From positions 62,001-126,000 of the forward strand of contig NZ_PJRO01000013.1 of the NCBI RefSeq assembly GCF_002858745.1: a stretch of DNA of 64,000 nt, given 5' to 3'. The position numbers and the translations under genes were made by a program. The DNA is from Mesorhizobium loti (lineage in GTDB: Bacteria; Pseudomonadota; Alphaproteobacteria; Rhizobiales; Rhizobiaceae). Below the pieces are notes generated by a model. It worked only from the letters and a program-made list of their open reading frames with translations. It searched no databases and was not told where the DNA came from. Below are positions 8,223 through 16,510 of this stretch, piece by piece (position 1 is the first letter of the stretch; every line of letters begins with the position of its first letter).

Positions 8223-10292
8223 CTACGCGTCAGCGGCCATCGCTTTCAGCCATTCCGACGGCTTGAACACGTCCTTGCTGGTCTTCTGGTGCCAATGTGT
8301 CAAGCGATCGACAATCCCTGCCAGCCCTTTCTGACGCGCCCAGAACATCGGTCCGCCCTTGCCAAGCGGGAAGCCATAGCCATTGACCCAGACCAGATCG
8401 ACATCGGATTCGCGCGCGGCAATGCCCTCCTCCAGGATGCGCGAGCCTTCGTTGATCAGTGGGTAGAGCGTGCGTTCGATGATCTCTTCTGCCGAGATGA
8501 CACGCGGCGCGATGCCGAGCCGCTTCGCTTCATCGGCTATGTGGGCAGCCAGTTCCGGATCGGGTTGCGCGGTGCGGCCATCGGCATAGAGGTAGAAGCC
8601 TCGACCCGTCTTCTGGCCGAAACGGCCCTGTTCGCACAGCCAGTCGGCGATCAGCGCGGTTTTGCCCAGCGCCTTGCGGTTGCGCCAGCTGATGTCCAGC
8701 CCGGCGAGGTCCCACATCTGGAAAGGACCCATCGGCCAGCCGAAATCGGTGAACGCCTTGTCGACGTCCGCCGGGCTGGCGCCTTCCAGAAGCAAGGCTT
8801 CGACATCGGCGCCACGCGCCGTCAGCATGCGGTTGCCGACGAAACCATGGCAGACACCGACCACGACCGGCACCTTGCCGATTGAGCGGGCGAGCGACAG
8901 CAGCGTCACCAGCACATCAGGCGCCGTTTCCCTGCCGCGCACGATCTCCAGCAGCTTCATGATGTTGGCCGGCGAAAAGAAGTGCATGCCGACGAAATCC
9001 CGCGGCCGGCTGACGAAGGCGGCCAGCGCGTTGACATCGAGGTAGGAGGTGTTGGTGGCGATGATCGTGCCCGGCTTCGCCACCTTGTCGATGGCGGCAA
9101 GCACCTCTTTCTTGACCGCCATGTCTTCGAACACGGCCTCGATGACGAGGTCGCAATCGGTCAGCGCCGCATAGTCCGTGCTGCCGGAAAGCAGCGCCAT
9201 GCGCGCCGTCTTGGCAGTGTCAGTCAAAGAACCGCGCGAAACCGAGATCGCATAATTCTTTTCAATGCGCTCGAGCCCGCGCTGCAGCGCCTCTTGTGCC
9301 GCCTCGACCAGCGTGACCGCAATGCCGCCATTGGCGAGAGCCATGGCGATGCCGCCACCCATGGTGCCGGCGCCGATGATGCCGACGCGACGGATCGGCC
9401 GTGGCTTCACCGACTTGTCGACGCCATCAACCTTGGCGGCTTCGCGCTCGGCGAAGAACAGGTGCCGCTGCGCCTTGGACTGATCCGACGTGACCAGTTC
9501 GACGAACAGCGCACGTTCCGCGGCTAGGGCTTCATCAAAGGGCAGCAGCACGGCGTTGCGCACCGCTTCCGTGCAGGCGACCGGCGCCCGCAAGCCCTTG
9601 GCTTTGGCGACAATAGCCTTGATCCGGGCTTCCAGCTGCTCGCGATCAGCGGCTCCGATCTTGTCGCGCCGGCTCCGCACAGCGGCGAACGGCCCACCTT
9701 CGGCGGCTTTGACCGCTGCAAAGGCAGCGGCATCAGCAACCAGCCCGTCGATGGCGAGCGTATCGACAAGGCCTGCTTCCAGCGCTTCGGCAGCAGCAAT
9801 CGGCGTGCCCGACGTGATCATATCCAGCGCTTTCAGCGGACCGACCAGAGCCGGCAGGCGCACCGTGCCGCCGGCACCCGGCAGCAGCCCGAGTTTCACT
9901 TCGGGCAGACCGAGCTTCGCCGCCTTGTCGGCGACCCGGAAATGGCACCCGAGCGCCAGTTCCAACCCGCCGCCCAAAGCGGTGCCGTGAATGGCGGCAA
10001 CCGTCGGCTTTTCGATCGTTTCCAGCAGCGCGATCAGCGCACGCAGATCGGGATCCTGCATCGGCTTGCCAAATTCGGTGATATCGGCACCGGCGATAAA
10101 AGTGCGGCCGGCGCAGGTGACCACGATAGCGGCAGTGGCTGCGTCGTCGCGCAGCTGGACAAGCGCGTCATGCAGCGGCTTTCGCACCGAAAACGACAGC
10201 GCGTTCACCGGAGGATTGTCGATCGTGACGATCGCGACACCGCCGCGATGTTCGATGCTCACCTTGTTTTCGGATGATGCTGCCTCAGTCAT
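8223..10292 (-). CDS. Multifunctional enoyl-CoA hydratase / 3-hydroxyacyl-CoA dehydrogenase
   Basis: Two steps of fatty acid beta-oxidation in one cytoplasmic protein of 689 residues. The N-terminal crotonase domain carries both hydratase glutamates (GTALGGGLELALG and LPEVKLGLLPGAGG, near residues 98-139). The central dehydrogenase domain begins with VGIIGAGTMGGG (about 290) and contains the catalytic His in GMHFFSPANIMK. Two C-terminal 3HCDH helical domains follow, including CHGFVGNRM. The ATG at 10292 is preferred over an upstream GTG at 10310 because AGAGGTG precedes it. No thiolase gene is adjacent, unlike fadBA operons, which resembles the peroxisomal-type multifunctional enzyme. A TetR gene is divergent. 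Confidence 0.93.
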   Translation of the reverse strand: MTEAASSENKVSIEHRGGVAIVTIDNPPVNALSFSVRKPLHDALVQLRDDAATAAIVVTCAGRTFIAGADITEFGKPMQDPDLRALIALLETIEKPTVAAIHGTALGGGLELALGCHFRVADKAAKLGLPEVKLGLLPGAGGTVRLPALVGPLKALDMITSGTPIAAAEALEAGLVDTLAIDGLVADAAAFAAVKAAEGGPFAAVRSRRDKIGAADREQLEARIKAIVAKAKGLRAPVACTEAVRNAVLLPFDEALAAERALFVELVTSDQSKAQRHLFFAEREAAKVDGVDKSVKPRPIRRVGIIGAGTMGGGIAMALANGGIAVTLVEAAQEALQRGLERIEKNYAISVSRGSLTDTAKTARMALLSGSTDYAALTDCDLVIEAVFEDMAVKKEVLAAIDKVAKPGTIIATNTSYLDVNALAAFVSRPRDFVGMHFFSPANIMKLLEIVRGRETAPDVLVTLLSLARSIGKVPVVVGVCHGFVGNRMLTARGADVEALLLEGASPADVDKAFTDFGWPMGPFQMWDLAGLDISWRNRKALGKTALIADWLCEQGRFGQKTGRGFYLYADGRTAQPDPELAAHIADEAKRLGIAPRVISAEEIIERTLYPLINEGSRILEEGIAARESDVDLVWVNGYGFPLGKGGPMFWARQKGLAGIVDRLTHWHQKTSKDVFKPSEWLKAMAADA

Positions 10293-10340
10293 GATCGCAC
10301 CTCTTCTCACTCGCGCAGGCGGTATCGTTCATATTTACAA

Positions 10341-10354
10341 ACCGGCTGGCCGGT
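10341..10354. promoter_or_regulatory. Candidate TetR operator
   Basis: Perfect palindrome ACCGGCTGGCCGGT in the 77-bp gap between the divergent beta-oxidation and tetR genes, set between AT-rich sequences that could hold the promoter elements. It is the only strong dyad in the gap. Binding by the neighbouring TetR protein is inference. Confidence 0.5.
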
Positions 10355-10369
10355 AATAAAACTTGTGCC

Positions 10370-11008
10370 ATGCCTCGTCAACGGTCCGATCAGATCAAGA
10401 CAGCGAAAGCTCCGGTCGGCCGGCCGCCAAGCATACCTGCACCACGCACCACCATACTGGACGCCGCTGCGAAGCTGTTCGCCGCGCACGGCTTCGAAGG
10501 TACCTCGCTGAACGATGTGGCGCAGGCGGTGGGCGTCACCAAGGCAGCCGTCTATCACTACTTCCCGACCAAGAAGGACATCTTCGACGAGATGATGATC
10601 GACCTTCTGGAACGGCAATACGCCGCCGTCAGCGCTGAAGTGACGATGGCGGAAAGCCCCGCGGAAAAGCTGAAGACTTTCATGCGCTCGCAGGCGGAAT
10701 TCCTGGAAGCCAATCACCCCGCGTTCGTCGTCATGCTGCATGGCTTTGGTGGCATCGAGAAGAACCACTGGACGGAGCAACAGCTGGCGCTGCGGGATCG
10801 CTACGAAACGTTGCTGCGCACGCTGCTCGCCGACGGCAAGGCCAGCGGCGCTTTTGCCGTCGACGATATCGCGACGGCTGCCCGCGCGGTTTTGTCTTTG
10901 ATGAACTGGATGGTGCGCTGGTTCCGGCCGGAAGGCAAAACCCGCGCCGCCGACTTCGCCCTGCAATATTACGCCCTTGTCGTTTCGGGCCTTCAGCCGA
11001 GAAACTAG
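10370..11008 (+). CDS. TetR family transcriptional regulator
   Basis: A 212-residue regulator. The HTH covers about residues 29-75 (TILDAAAKLFAAHGFEGTSL, then AVGVTKAAVYHYFPTKKDIF), the classic TetR N-terminal domain; the C-terminal ligand domain includes FMRSQAEFLEANHPAFVVM. Divergent transcription from the acyl-CoA multifunctional enzyme, with a palindrome between them, suggests a fatty-acid or acyl-CoA responsive repressor of the FadR/PsrA type. The ligand is inference. The first 25 residues before the HTH are basic and probably disordered. Confidence 0.93.
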   Translation: MPRQRSDQIKTAKAPVGRPPSIPAPRTTILDAAAKLFAAHGFEGTSLNDVAQAVGVTKAAVYHYFPTKKDIFDEMMIDLLERQYAAVSAEVTMAESPAEKLKTFMRSQAEFLEANHPAFVVMLHGFGGIEKNHWTEQQLALRDRYETLLRTLLADGKASGAFAVDDIATAARAVLSLMNWMVRWFRPEGKTRAADFALQYYALVVSGLQPRN

Positions 11009-11115
11009 CCGAAAAACATGGCAACCGGATTGTTTCGCACAAGCCTTCTCTCCTAGGCTGACGTCAAATCAAAGTGCTGGAGCGTCCTGTGCGCTCCTTG
11101 GGGTGGAGGCTTGTC

Positions 11116-12216
11116 GTGAACTACGCACGGATGGTTATCGAGAAGGAAGCGCCGGAAGAATACGGCTACGACCGTATCCGCTACAACCTCTCCGAAAGCT
11201 CCATCGCCGACCAGAAGCTTTCCGACATCGGGTTGAAGCTGCCCGATCTCACCCTCTTCTACGGAGAACATCGCGGCGACCGATCGTTGCGGGAGCTGAT
11301 CGCCGCCCAGGACAAAGACCTGTCGTCCGATGATGTGCTGGTCACCGCCGGTGCCGCCGGCGCGCTTTTCATCATCGCAACGTCACTGTTGTCGGAACGT
11401 GACCATCTGGTCGTGGTGCGGCCGAACTACGCCACCAATATCGAGACCCCGAAAGCGATCGGCTGCACCATCAGCTACATTGATCTCGCCTTCGAGAGCG
11501 GTTTCGCCGTCGATGTCGAGCGCATCGCCGCAGCACTTCGACCCGAGACGCGCTACATCAGTGTCACCTGCCCGCACAACCCGACCGGCACAATGATGAG
11601 CCGTGCCGATCTCGACCGGCTGATCGCCCTTGCCGAACGACACGGCTGTTACCTTCTGGTCGACGAGACCTATCGCGACCTCAGCTACGGCACCAGGCTG
11701 CCGGCAGCCGCTTCATTGAGCAAGCGCGCCATCAGCGTCTCCTCGCTGTCCAAGGCTTTCGGCATTCCCGGCATCCGCATCGGCTGGCTGATCACCCGCG
11801 ACGCCGAGTTGCAGGAAAGGTTCCTGGCCGCCAAGGAGCAGATCGGCATCTGCGGCAGCGTCATCGACGAGGCGATCGCCCGCACCATGCTGGAGCAGCG
11901 CGACGCCTTTCTAGGCAGATTACTGCCTGAGATGGCGGCGCGACGTACCATCGTGCAGGACTGGATCGACGGCGAACCCCTGGTCGACTGGGTGAAGCCG
12001 TCAGGTGGCGTCGTCGGTTTCCCGCGCATCGATGTTGTCCCTGATTTCGATCTCGACGGCTTCTACGTCAGGCTGCTCGAGAAACATGGCACCTATGTCG
12101 GCCCCGGTCATTGGTTCGAAATGCCGAAAAACTTCTTTCGCGTCGGCTTCGGCTGGCCGACAGCCGACGAGCTTCGCGGCGGCCTTGCCGCGATCTCGAC
12201 AGCGCTGCGCGACTGA
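11116..12216 (+). CDS. Class I/II pyridoxal-phosphate aminotransferase
   Basis: Fold-type I aminotransferase of 366 residues. The PLP lysine is in SVSSLSKAFGIPGIR (near residue 213), the CPHNPTGTMMS segment holds the conserved Asn-Pro, and LLVDETYRDLSYG holds the pyridine-ring Asp and Tyr. An Arg in FFRVGFGWPT would bind the substrate carboxylate. The GTG at 11116 is chosen because GGAGG lies 6 bp upstream; an earlier GTG at 11074 would add 14 residues without such a site. The substrate is not evident. It stands between the TetR and MFS genes, all plus strand, with no clear operon. Confidence 0.85.
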   Translation: MNYARMVIEKEAPEEYGYDRIRYNLSESSIADQKLSDIGLKLPDLTLFYGEHRGDRSLRELIAAQDKDLSSDDVLVTAGAAGALFIIATSLLSERDHLVVVRPNYATNIETPKAIGCTISYIDLAFESGFAVDVERIAAALRPETRYISVTCPHNPTGTMMSRADLDRLIALAERHGCYLLVDETYRDLSYGTRLPAAASLSKRAISVSSLSKAFGIPGIRIGWLITRDAELQERFLAAKEQIGICGSVIDEAIARTMLEQRDAFLGRLLPEMAARRTIVQDWIDGEPLVDWVKPSGGVVGFPRIDVVPDFDLDGFYVRLLEKHGTYVGPGHWFEMPKNFFRVGFGWPTADELRGGLAAISTALRD

Positions 12217-12356
12217 CGGGGCGAACGTCCCAACCAGATACGCACGAAATTTATGCGCGCGCAGCGTGGTAAACTAAGTTATAGCTCGACTACCGGAACA
12301 GCGCCCATGGTGGAAGAGCCCGGCCGGCCTACGTAAACCACCAAGGGCTGAATTCC

Positions 12357-13598
12357 ATGTCTTCCGAATCCCGACCGTCTCCGGATCAGCGTTATGCTGC
12401 GTTCCGCTACGCGGCCTTCCGTAACTATTGGGCCGCTCGTTTTCTCATGACCTTCGCCACGCAGGTCGTTTCCGTTGCGGTCGGCTGGCAGATCTACGAC
12501 CTCACCCGCGATCCGTTCGACCTTGGCCTGGTCGGCATCGTACAGTTCCTGCCGTCGCTCCTCCTGGTTCTGGTCACCGGCGTCGCTGCCGACCGCTTCG
12601 GTCGCCGACGGATCATGGCTTTGGCAACGCTGATGGAGGCGGCCTGCGCACTGGTACTGCTGCTTCTGACATGGCACGGGCTGTATTCGCCGTTGCCGGT
12701 CTTTGCTGTGCTTGTGTTGTTCGGCATTGCCCGCGCCTTCTTCGGTCCTGCCTCGGCTTCGCTGGTCGCCAACCTCGTGCCGACTCATGATTTCGCCAAC
12801 GCAATCGCCTGGAATTCATCTGCGTGGCAGACCGCCACCATCATCGGCCCCGTTGCCGGCGGCCTGCTCTACGGTCTTTCGTCCGAGGCCGCCTATGGCA
12901 CTGCCGCCGTGCTGATGCTGTTCGCGCTTCTGCTTATCCTCGGCATCCCGAAACCTGCCCAGCGCAGCGAAACTGACAAACCCAGCCTCGAGAGCCTGTT
13001 TGCGGGCTTTCACTACATCTGGCGCGAAAAAGTCGTGCTGGGCGCGATTTCGCTCGACCTGGTGGCGGTGTTGCTTTCGGGCGCCACGGCGCTGCTGCCG
13101 GTCTATGCCCGCGACATCCTCGACCTCGGTCCCTGGGGACTGGGCATGCTGCGCTCGGCTCCGGGCATCGGCGCCCTCTGCGTCGCAGTCTGGCTGGCTG
13201 GCCATCCGCTGCGCGACCACGCCGGCGCGGTGATGCTGTTCTTCGTCGCCGTCTTCGGTGCCGTCACGGCGCTGTTTGGTCTATCCACCATCACCTGGCT
13301 CTCGATCGTCGCGCTCGCGCTGCTCGGCGCCACCGACATGGTCAGCGTCTATATCCGTGAGACGCTGATACAGCTGTGGACGCCGGACGAGGTTCGCGGC
13401 CGCGTCAATGCCGTCAACCAGGTCTTTGTCGGCGCTTCCAACGAAGTCGGCGAATTCCGGGCCGGTACCATGGCAGCCCTGATCGGCACCGTGCCGGCGG
13501 TGGTCATCGGCGGCGTCGGCGCGATTTTGGTGGCCGGCATCTGGGCAGCGCTTTTTCCTGATCTGCGCAAGGTGCGCCGCCTCGACATTCGGAAATAG
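12357..13598 (+). CDS. MFS transporter (EntS-like, MFS_3 group)
   Basis: A 413-residue inner-membrane transporter with about twelve hydrophobic segments. The loop 2-3 signature GVAADRFGRRRIMAL (near residues 75-89) is the MFS motif A, and the NYWAARFLMTFATQVVSVAVGWQIYDLT start is characteristic of the MFS_3 group that includes enterobactin exporter EntS. Drug, siderophore or small-molecule efflux is likely by family; the substrate is unknown. AAGGGC lies 9 bp before the ATG. Family A repeat copy 1 follows 21 bp after the stop and could terminate transcription. Confidence 0.88.
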   Translation: MSSESRPSPDQRYAAFRYAAFRNYWAARFLMTFATQVVSVAVGWQIYDLTRDPFDLGLVGIVQFLPSLLLVLVTGVAADRFGRRRIMALATLMEAACALVLLLLTWHGLYSPLPVFAVLVLFGIARAFFGPASASLVANLVPTHDFANAIAWNSSAWQTATIIGPVAGGLLYGLSSEAAYGTAAVLMLFALLLILGIPKPAQRSETDKPSLESLFAGFHYIWREKVVLGAISLDLVAVLLSGATALLPVYARDILDLGPWGLGMLRSAPGIGALCVAVWLAGHPLRDHAGAVMLFFVAVFGAVTALFGLSTITWLSIVALALLGATDMVSVYIRETLIQLWTPDEVRGRVNAVNQVFVGASNEVGEFRAGTMAALIGTVPAVVIGGVGAILVAGIWAALFPDLRKVRRLDIRK

Positions 13599-13619
13599 AC
13601 CGTCAAGGCTCGCCCGATC

Positions 13620-13714
13620 AGAGTGTTTCCGCGTTCCGCGGAAACGCTCTAACTCTTTGTTTTTTTCGTATGATCTTTATCCGAAAAGTCTGCAACTTTT
13701 CGGGATCATGCTCT
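13620..13714 (+). repeat. Intergenic repeat, family A (copy 1, mosaic with B-like half)
   Basis: Left half is the family A hairpin (GAGTGTTTCCGCG...CGCGGAAACGCTC) followed by TAACTCTTTGTTTTTTT, which looks like an intrinsic terminator for the MFS gene. The right half (CCGAAAAGT...ACTTTTCGG, ATGATC...GATCAT) is closer to family B, showing that the elements recombine as modules. The right end supplies the stop codon of the convergent amidotransferase gene. Confidence 0.8.
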
Positions 13715-14426
13715 AGCGAGCCGCGGGGCGACCGAAGATCGTTTCCAGGAATTCGCCAAGCCAACGTTTCAAATGCATGTCCCAGATCAACCGGCCGCCG
13801 AGATGATCGCGGCCGGGCTGCGCACCCGGCAATTCGAAACGATGCGCGCCATGCACCACCCAGCGCTGCATCATCATGCGGGTGAGCTCGCCATGGAACT
13901 GGATGCCCCAGGCCTTGTCGCCGTAGCGAAACGCCTGGTTGGGATAATTGTCGGAAGTGGCAAGCAGCGTCGCATCCCTGGGCAGGGAAAAGCCCTCGCG
14001 GTGGAAGTGGTAGACCATTTCCGGCCAGTGCATCAGCTTCCTGCCTTCCTCGGTGGCGCGTAACGGATACCAGCCGATCTCGACCAGCCCATCGCGATGC
14101 CCGTCGACCTTGCCGCCGAGATGATTGACCAGCATCTGCGCGCCCAGGCAGATGCCCAGCAGCGGTTTGTTTTCCTTGAGTGGGACCGCCAGCCAGTCGG
14201 TCTCACGCCGCACGAATTCCTCGTGATGGTCGTTGGCACTCATCGGGCCGCCGAAGACGACCGCACCGGCATGTTGGCCGAGCGTTTGCGGAAGCTGATC
14301 GCCAAGCGGCGGCCGCCGTATGTCTAGCTCGTAGCCTGCCTCGATCAACATGTGGCCGACACGGCCGGGACTGGAGCTTTCCTGATGCAGGACGATCAAT
14401 ATCCGGGGCCGCTGATCAGTTTTCAC
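13713..14426 (-). CDS. Class I glutamine amidotransferase (GMP synthase-like)
   Basis: A 237-residue stand-alone GATase1 domain. The nucleophile Cys is in LLGICLGAQMLVNHLGG (near residues 87-103) and the His and Glu of the triad in GIQFHGELT (near 183-191), so it should be catalytically competent. It has no synthase domain, so it may be a subunit or act on gamma-glutamyl compounds. The start is a GTG at 14426, chosen because the family match begins just after it and the upstream gene stops at 14443; no strong ribosome site is visible. It is last in the hemC-to-GATase gene run. Partner unknown. Confidence 0.82.
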   Translation of the reverse strand: MKTDQRPRILIVLHQESSSPGRVGHMLIEAGYELDIRRPPLGDQLPQTLGQHAGAVVFGGPMSANDHHEEFVRRETDWLAVPLKENKPLLGICLGAQMLVNHLGGKVDGHRDGLVEIGWYPLRATEEGRKLMHWPEMVYHFHREGFSLPRDATLLATSDNYPNQAFRYGDKAWGIQFHGELTRMMMQRWVVHGAHRFELPGAQPGRDHLGGRLIWDMHLKRWLGEFLETIFGRPAAR

Positions 14427-14442
14427 GAACGTCCGGCCCAGC

Positions 14443-14925
14443 TCATTCGTCGTTTGCGCTGCCCTTGGCTCCCGGAACCTCGGCGGCAGCCTTGCGCCTT
14501 GCCGCGACTCGGTCGGCCCGCTCGACATCGAGCAGTTCCGCCACGCGCCAGACGGTATTGTCCTCGAGCTCGTGCAACTCGCCGTCTGCGTAGACGATCT
14601 CCCACAACAGCCCGATGAAGGCCTTGCGCTGCTCAGGATCGAGATCGCGCTTGAGGACACTGGTGAAGGCGTAGAGATCGATCGCCTCGTTGTCGGCCTT
14701 CTCGCCGGCTTCCGCCAACGCTTCCAGCTCGTGGCCCTCGACGGAGTAGGTCTCGGCCAGGATGGCCTTGAACCGCTCCCACTCGACGTCCTGGCGCACG
14801 CCGTCGGCGCTCATGACATGATAAAGCAGCGCGGTGGCTGCAACACGTGGATCATCCGCCCTGGCATGGGTACGTGCGCCGGTGGCGGGAAGCTCTTTCA
14901 GAAAAGACAGAACACGGTCAAACAT
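14443..14925 (-). CDS. TerB-like tellurite resistance domain protein
   Basis: A 160-residue cytoplasmic all-helical protein of the TerB/DjlA family. Two acidic repeats are visible: LLYHVMSADGVRQDVEWERF (about residues 34-53) and LLWEIVYADGELHELEDNTV (about 105-124), each with a D-G-x-x-x-x-E pattern that in TerB binds metal. No other ter genes are near, so tellurite resistance should not be assumed. It lies between hemY and the amidotransferase gene on the minus strand, with gaps of 45 and 16 bp. Confidence 0.88.
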   Translation of the reverse strand: MFDRVLSFLKELPATGARTHARADDPRVAATALLYHVMSADGVRQDVEWERFKAILAETYSVEGHELEALAEAGEKADNEAIDLYAFTSVLKRDLDPEQRKAFIGLLWEIVYADGELHELEDNTVWRVAELLDVERADRVAARRKAAAEVPGAKGSANDE

Positions 14926-14970
14926 AAGGTTAATCTGGTCCTTTCCGGAGCGCGATCAAGTCACGGTTTT

Positions 14971-16506
14971 TCAAAACAAGCGGAAACGGCGCGGCTTTTC
15001 AACCTCGTCTTCAGCTCCCACGCCGGGATCGTCCGGCTGATGCGACGCCTCGCCGGCCACCGGGTCGGGCGCGGGGGTACGCGTCGGCGCAATGGCTGTC
15101 GCGCCGTTGGAAACGGATATTGCCTCTGCCTCCACGACAACGTCTTCGCGCTCGGGTCCGGCAAGAGACGGCGGCACAACATCCGGAATCGGACGGCTTG
15201 CCTCGATCAGTCTGCCCGCGCGTTCCACAGGTCCGCGCCACTCGAATGCGTCGAGCCGCCCGGACACCGGCGAGATCGGCGCCCAGCGCTCGGCGACGAC
15301 GCCGTCAGCGACCCAGGCGGCATCCAGTGGCGCACGCACCGCCTGCGACAGCAGCTGCCGCACCTTGCCCTGGTTGCCGCCGTCGGCCTCCTCGATGTCG
15401 GCAAGCAGGAGATAAGCGCCTTCGCTGGGTTGCATGCGAATGGCCGCTTCGGTCTCCTGTCGGGCCAATGCGAAATCCTGAGCGTCGAGCGCTGTCCGCG
15501 CCACTGCCAGCGAGGATTCGACGTGGTTCTTCTTCATCTCCTGCAATTTGCGGGCGCGGGCAAGGCGGTCGAGTATGGCGTCGGCCGGCCTGGCGTGGAT
15601 GTAGAGATCGGCGAGATCGGGATGCGGTTCCGCCCGCCACGCGGCTTCGAGGATTTTCGAACCCTTGCGCAGATCGTTCTGCTTGAACAGCACCTTGGCT
15701 GCAACGATTGCCGCCGGCGCGAATTCCGGCAGCAGCTTGTTCGCTTCAAGCGCTGCGGCCTTGGCAGCGCCCTGATCGTCGTCGATCAGGGCTTCCGCCT
15801 TGGCCGTCAAAAGCACGCCACGACGGCGGTTGGCGGCGGCGCGCTCGGTCTGCCGGCTCGATTTTTGCGCATCAGCCAGCCGCAACGCGCCATCCCAGTC
15901 GCCACGAGCGGCCAGTTCTTCCATCGTCGCTTCGGCAGCCCAGGCCAGTTGCGGCGCCGCCGAAGCGGCGCGGCCGGCATAGTGGCGAGCCGCGTTGCGA
16001 TCACCCAGCCGCTCAGCTTCGAGATAGAGCCCGCGCAGGCCAAGCAGCCGCATTTCGGGATCATCGAGCATGGCCTCGAATTTCTGGCGGGCGCCGTCAT
16101 GGTCTCCTTCCAGCAGCGAGGCCTGCGCATCGAGCAGGTTGATCAACGGCTCCTGATCCGAACGGATCAGCTTGACCGCTTCCTTGGCCTTGCGGCGCGC
16201 CAATGCAGCGTCGCCGGCGCCAGCGGCAATCATGCCGGTCGACAGTGCCTGATAGCCGCGGTCGCGGCGGCGCACCCGGAAGTGCCGGGCGATCGCATAG
16301 GGACTGTTCCAGATCGATTTGAGCAGCCACCAGGTAAGCATCACGGCGGCAACGACTGCCACCACTGCGACCGCCGCCACCATCAGGCTGACCTGGTACT
16401 GGTAGCCAGAGAAGGTGACGACCATTTCGCCTGGTCGGTCGGCCAGCCACGCAAAACCCAACCCGAGCGCGAATATGATGGCAAGATAGAAGAGGATGCG
16501 GATCAT
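14971..16506 (-). CDS. hemY: HemY-type tetratricopeptide membrane protein
   Basis: A 511-residue inner-membrane protein of the HemY family (HemY_N domain), named after its place in hem clusters and not the protoporphyrinogen oxidase of Bacillus. Two transmembrane helices (about residues 3-20 and 42-64) are followed by the signature SPYAIARHFRVRRRDRGYQAL and then a long series of TPR-like helices to about residue 420; the C-terminal 80 residues are Pro/Glu/Val-rich and probably disordered. The role is thought to be a scaffold in tetrapyrrole metabolism. The stop codon of the Mic60-like gene lies 5 bp upstream of the ATG. Confidence 0.93.
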   Translation of the reverse strand: MIRILFYLAIIFALGLGFAWLADRPGEMVVTFSGYQYQVSLMVAAVAVVAVVAAVMLTWWLLKSIWNSPYAIARHFRVRRRDRGYQALSTGMIAAGAGDAALARRKAKEAVKLIRSDQEPLINLLDAQASLLEGDHDGARQKFEAMLDDPEMRLLGLRGLYLEAERLGDRNAARHYAGRAASAAPQLAWAAEATMEELAARGDWDGALRLADAQKSSRQTERAAANRRRGVLLTAKAEALIDDDQGAAKAAALEANKLLPEFAPAAIVAAKVLFKQNDLRKGSKILEAAWRAEPHPDLADLYIHARPADAILDRLARARKLQEMKKNHVESSLAVARTALDAQDFALARQETEAAIRMQPSEGAYLLLADIEEADGGNQGKVRQLLSQAVRAPLDAAWVADGVVAERWAPISPVSGRLDAFEWRGPVERAGRLIEASRPIPDVVPPSLAGPEREDVVVEAEAISVSNGATAIAPTRTPAPDPVAGEASHQPDDPGVGAEDEVEKPRRFRLF

Positions 16507-16510
16507 CTCA

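Noticed and set aside
14443..14925. A tellurite-resistance system
   Set aside because: Only a single TerB-like gene is present and it sits in a haem cluster; other ter genes are absent.
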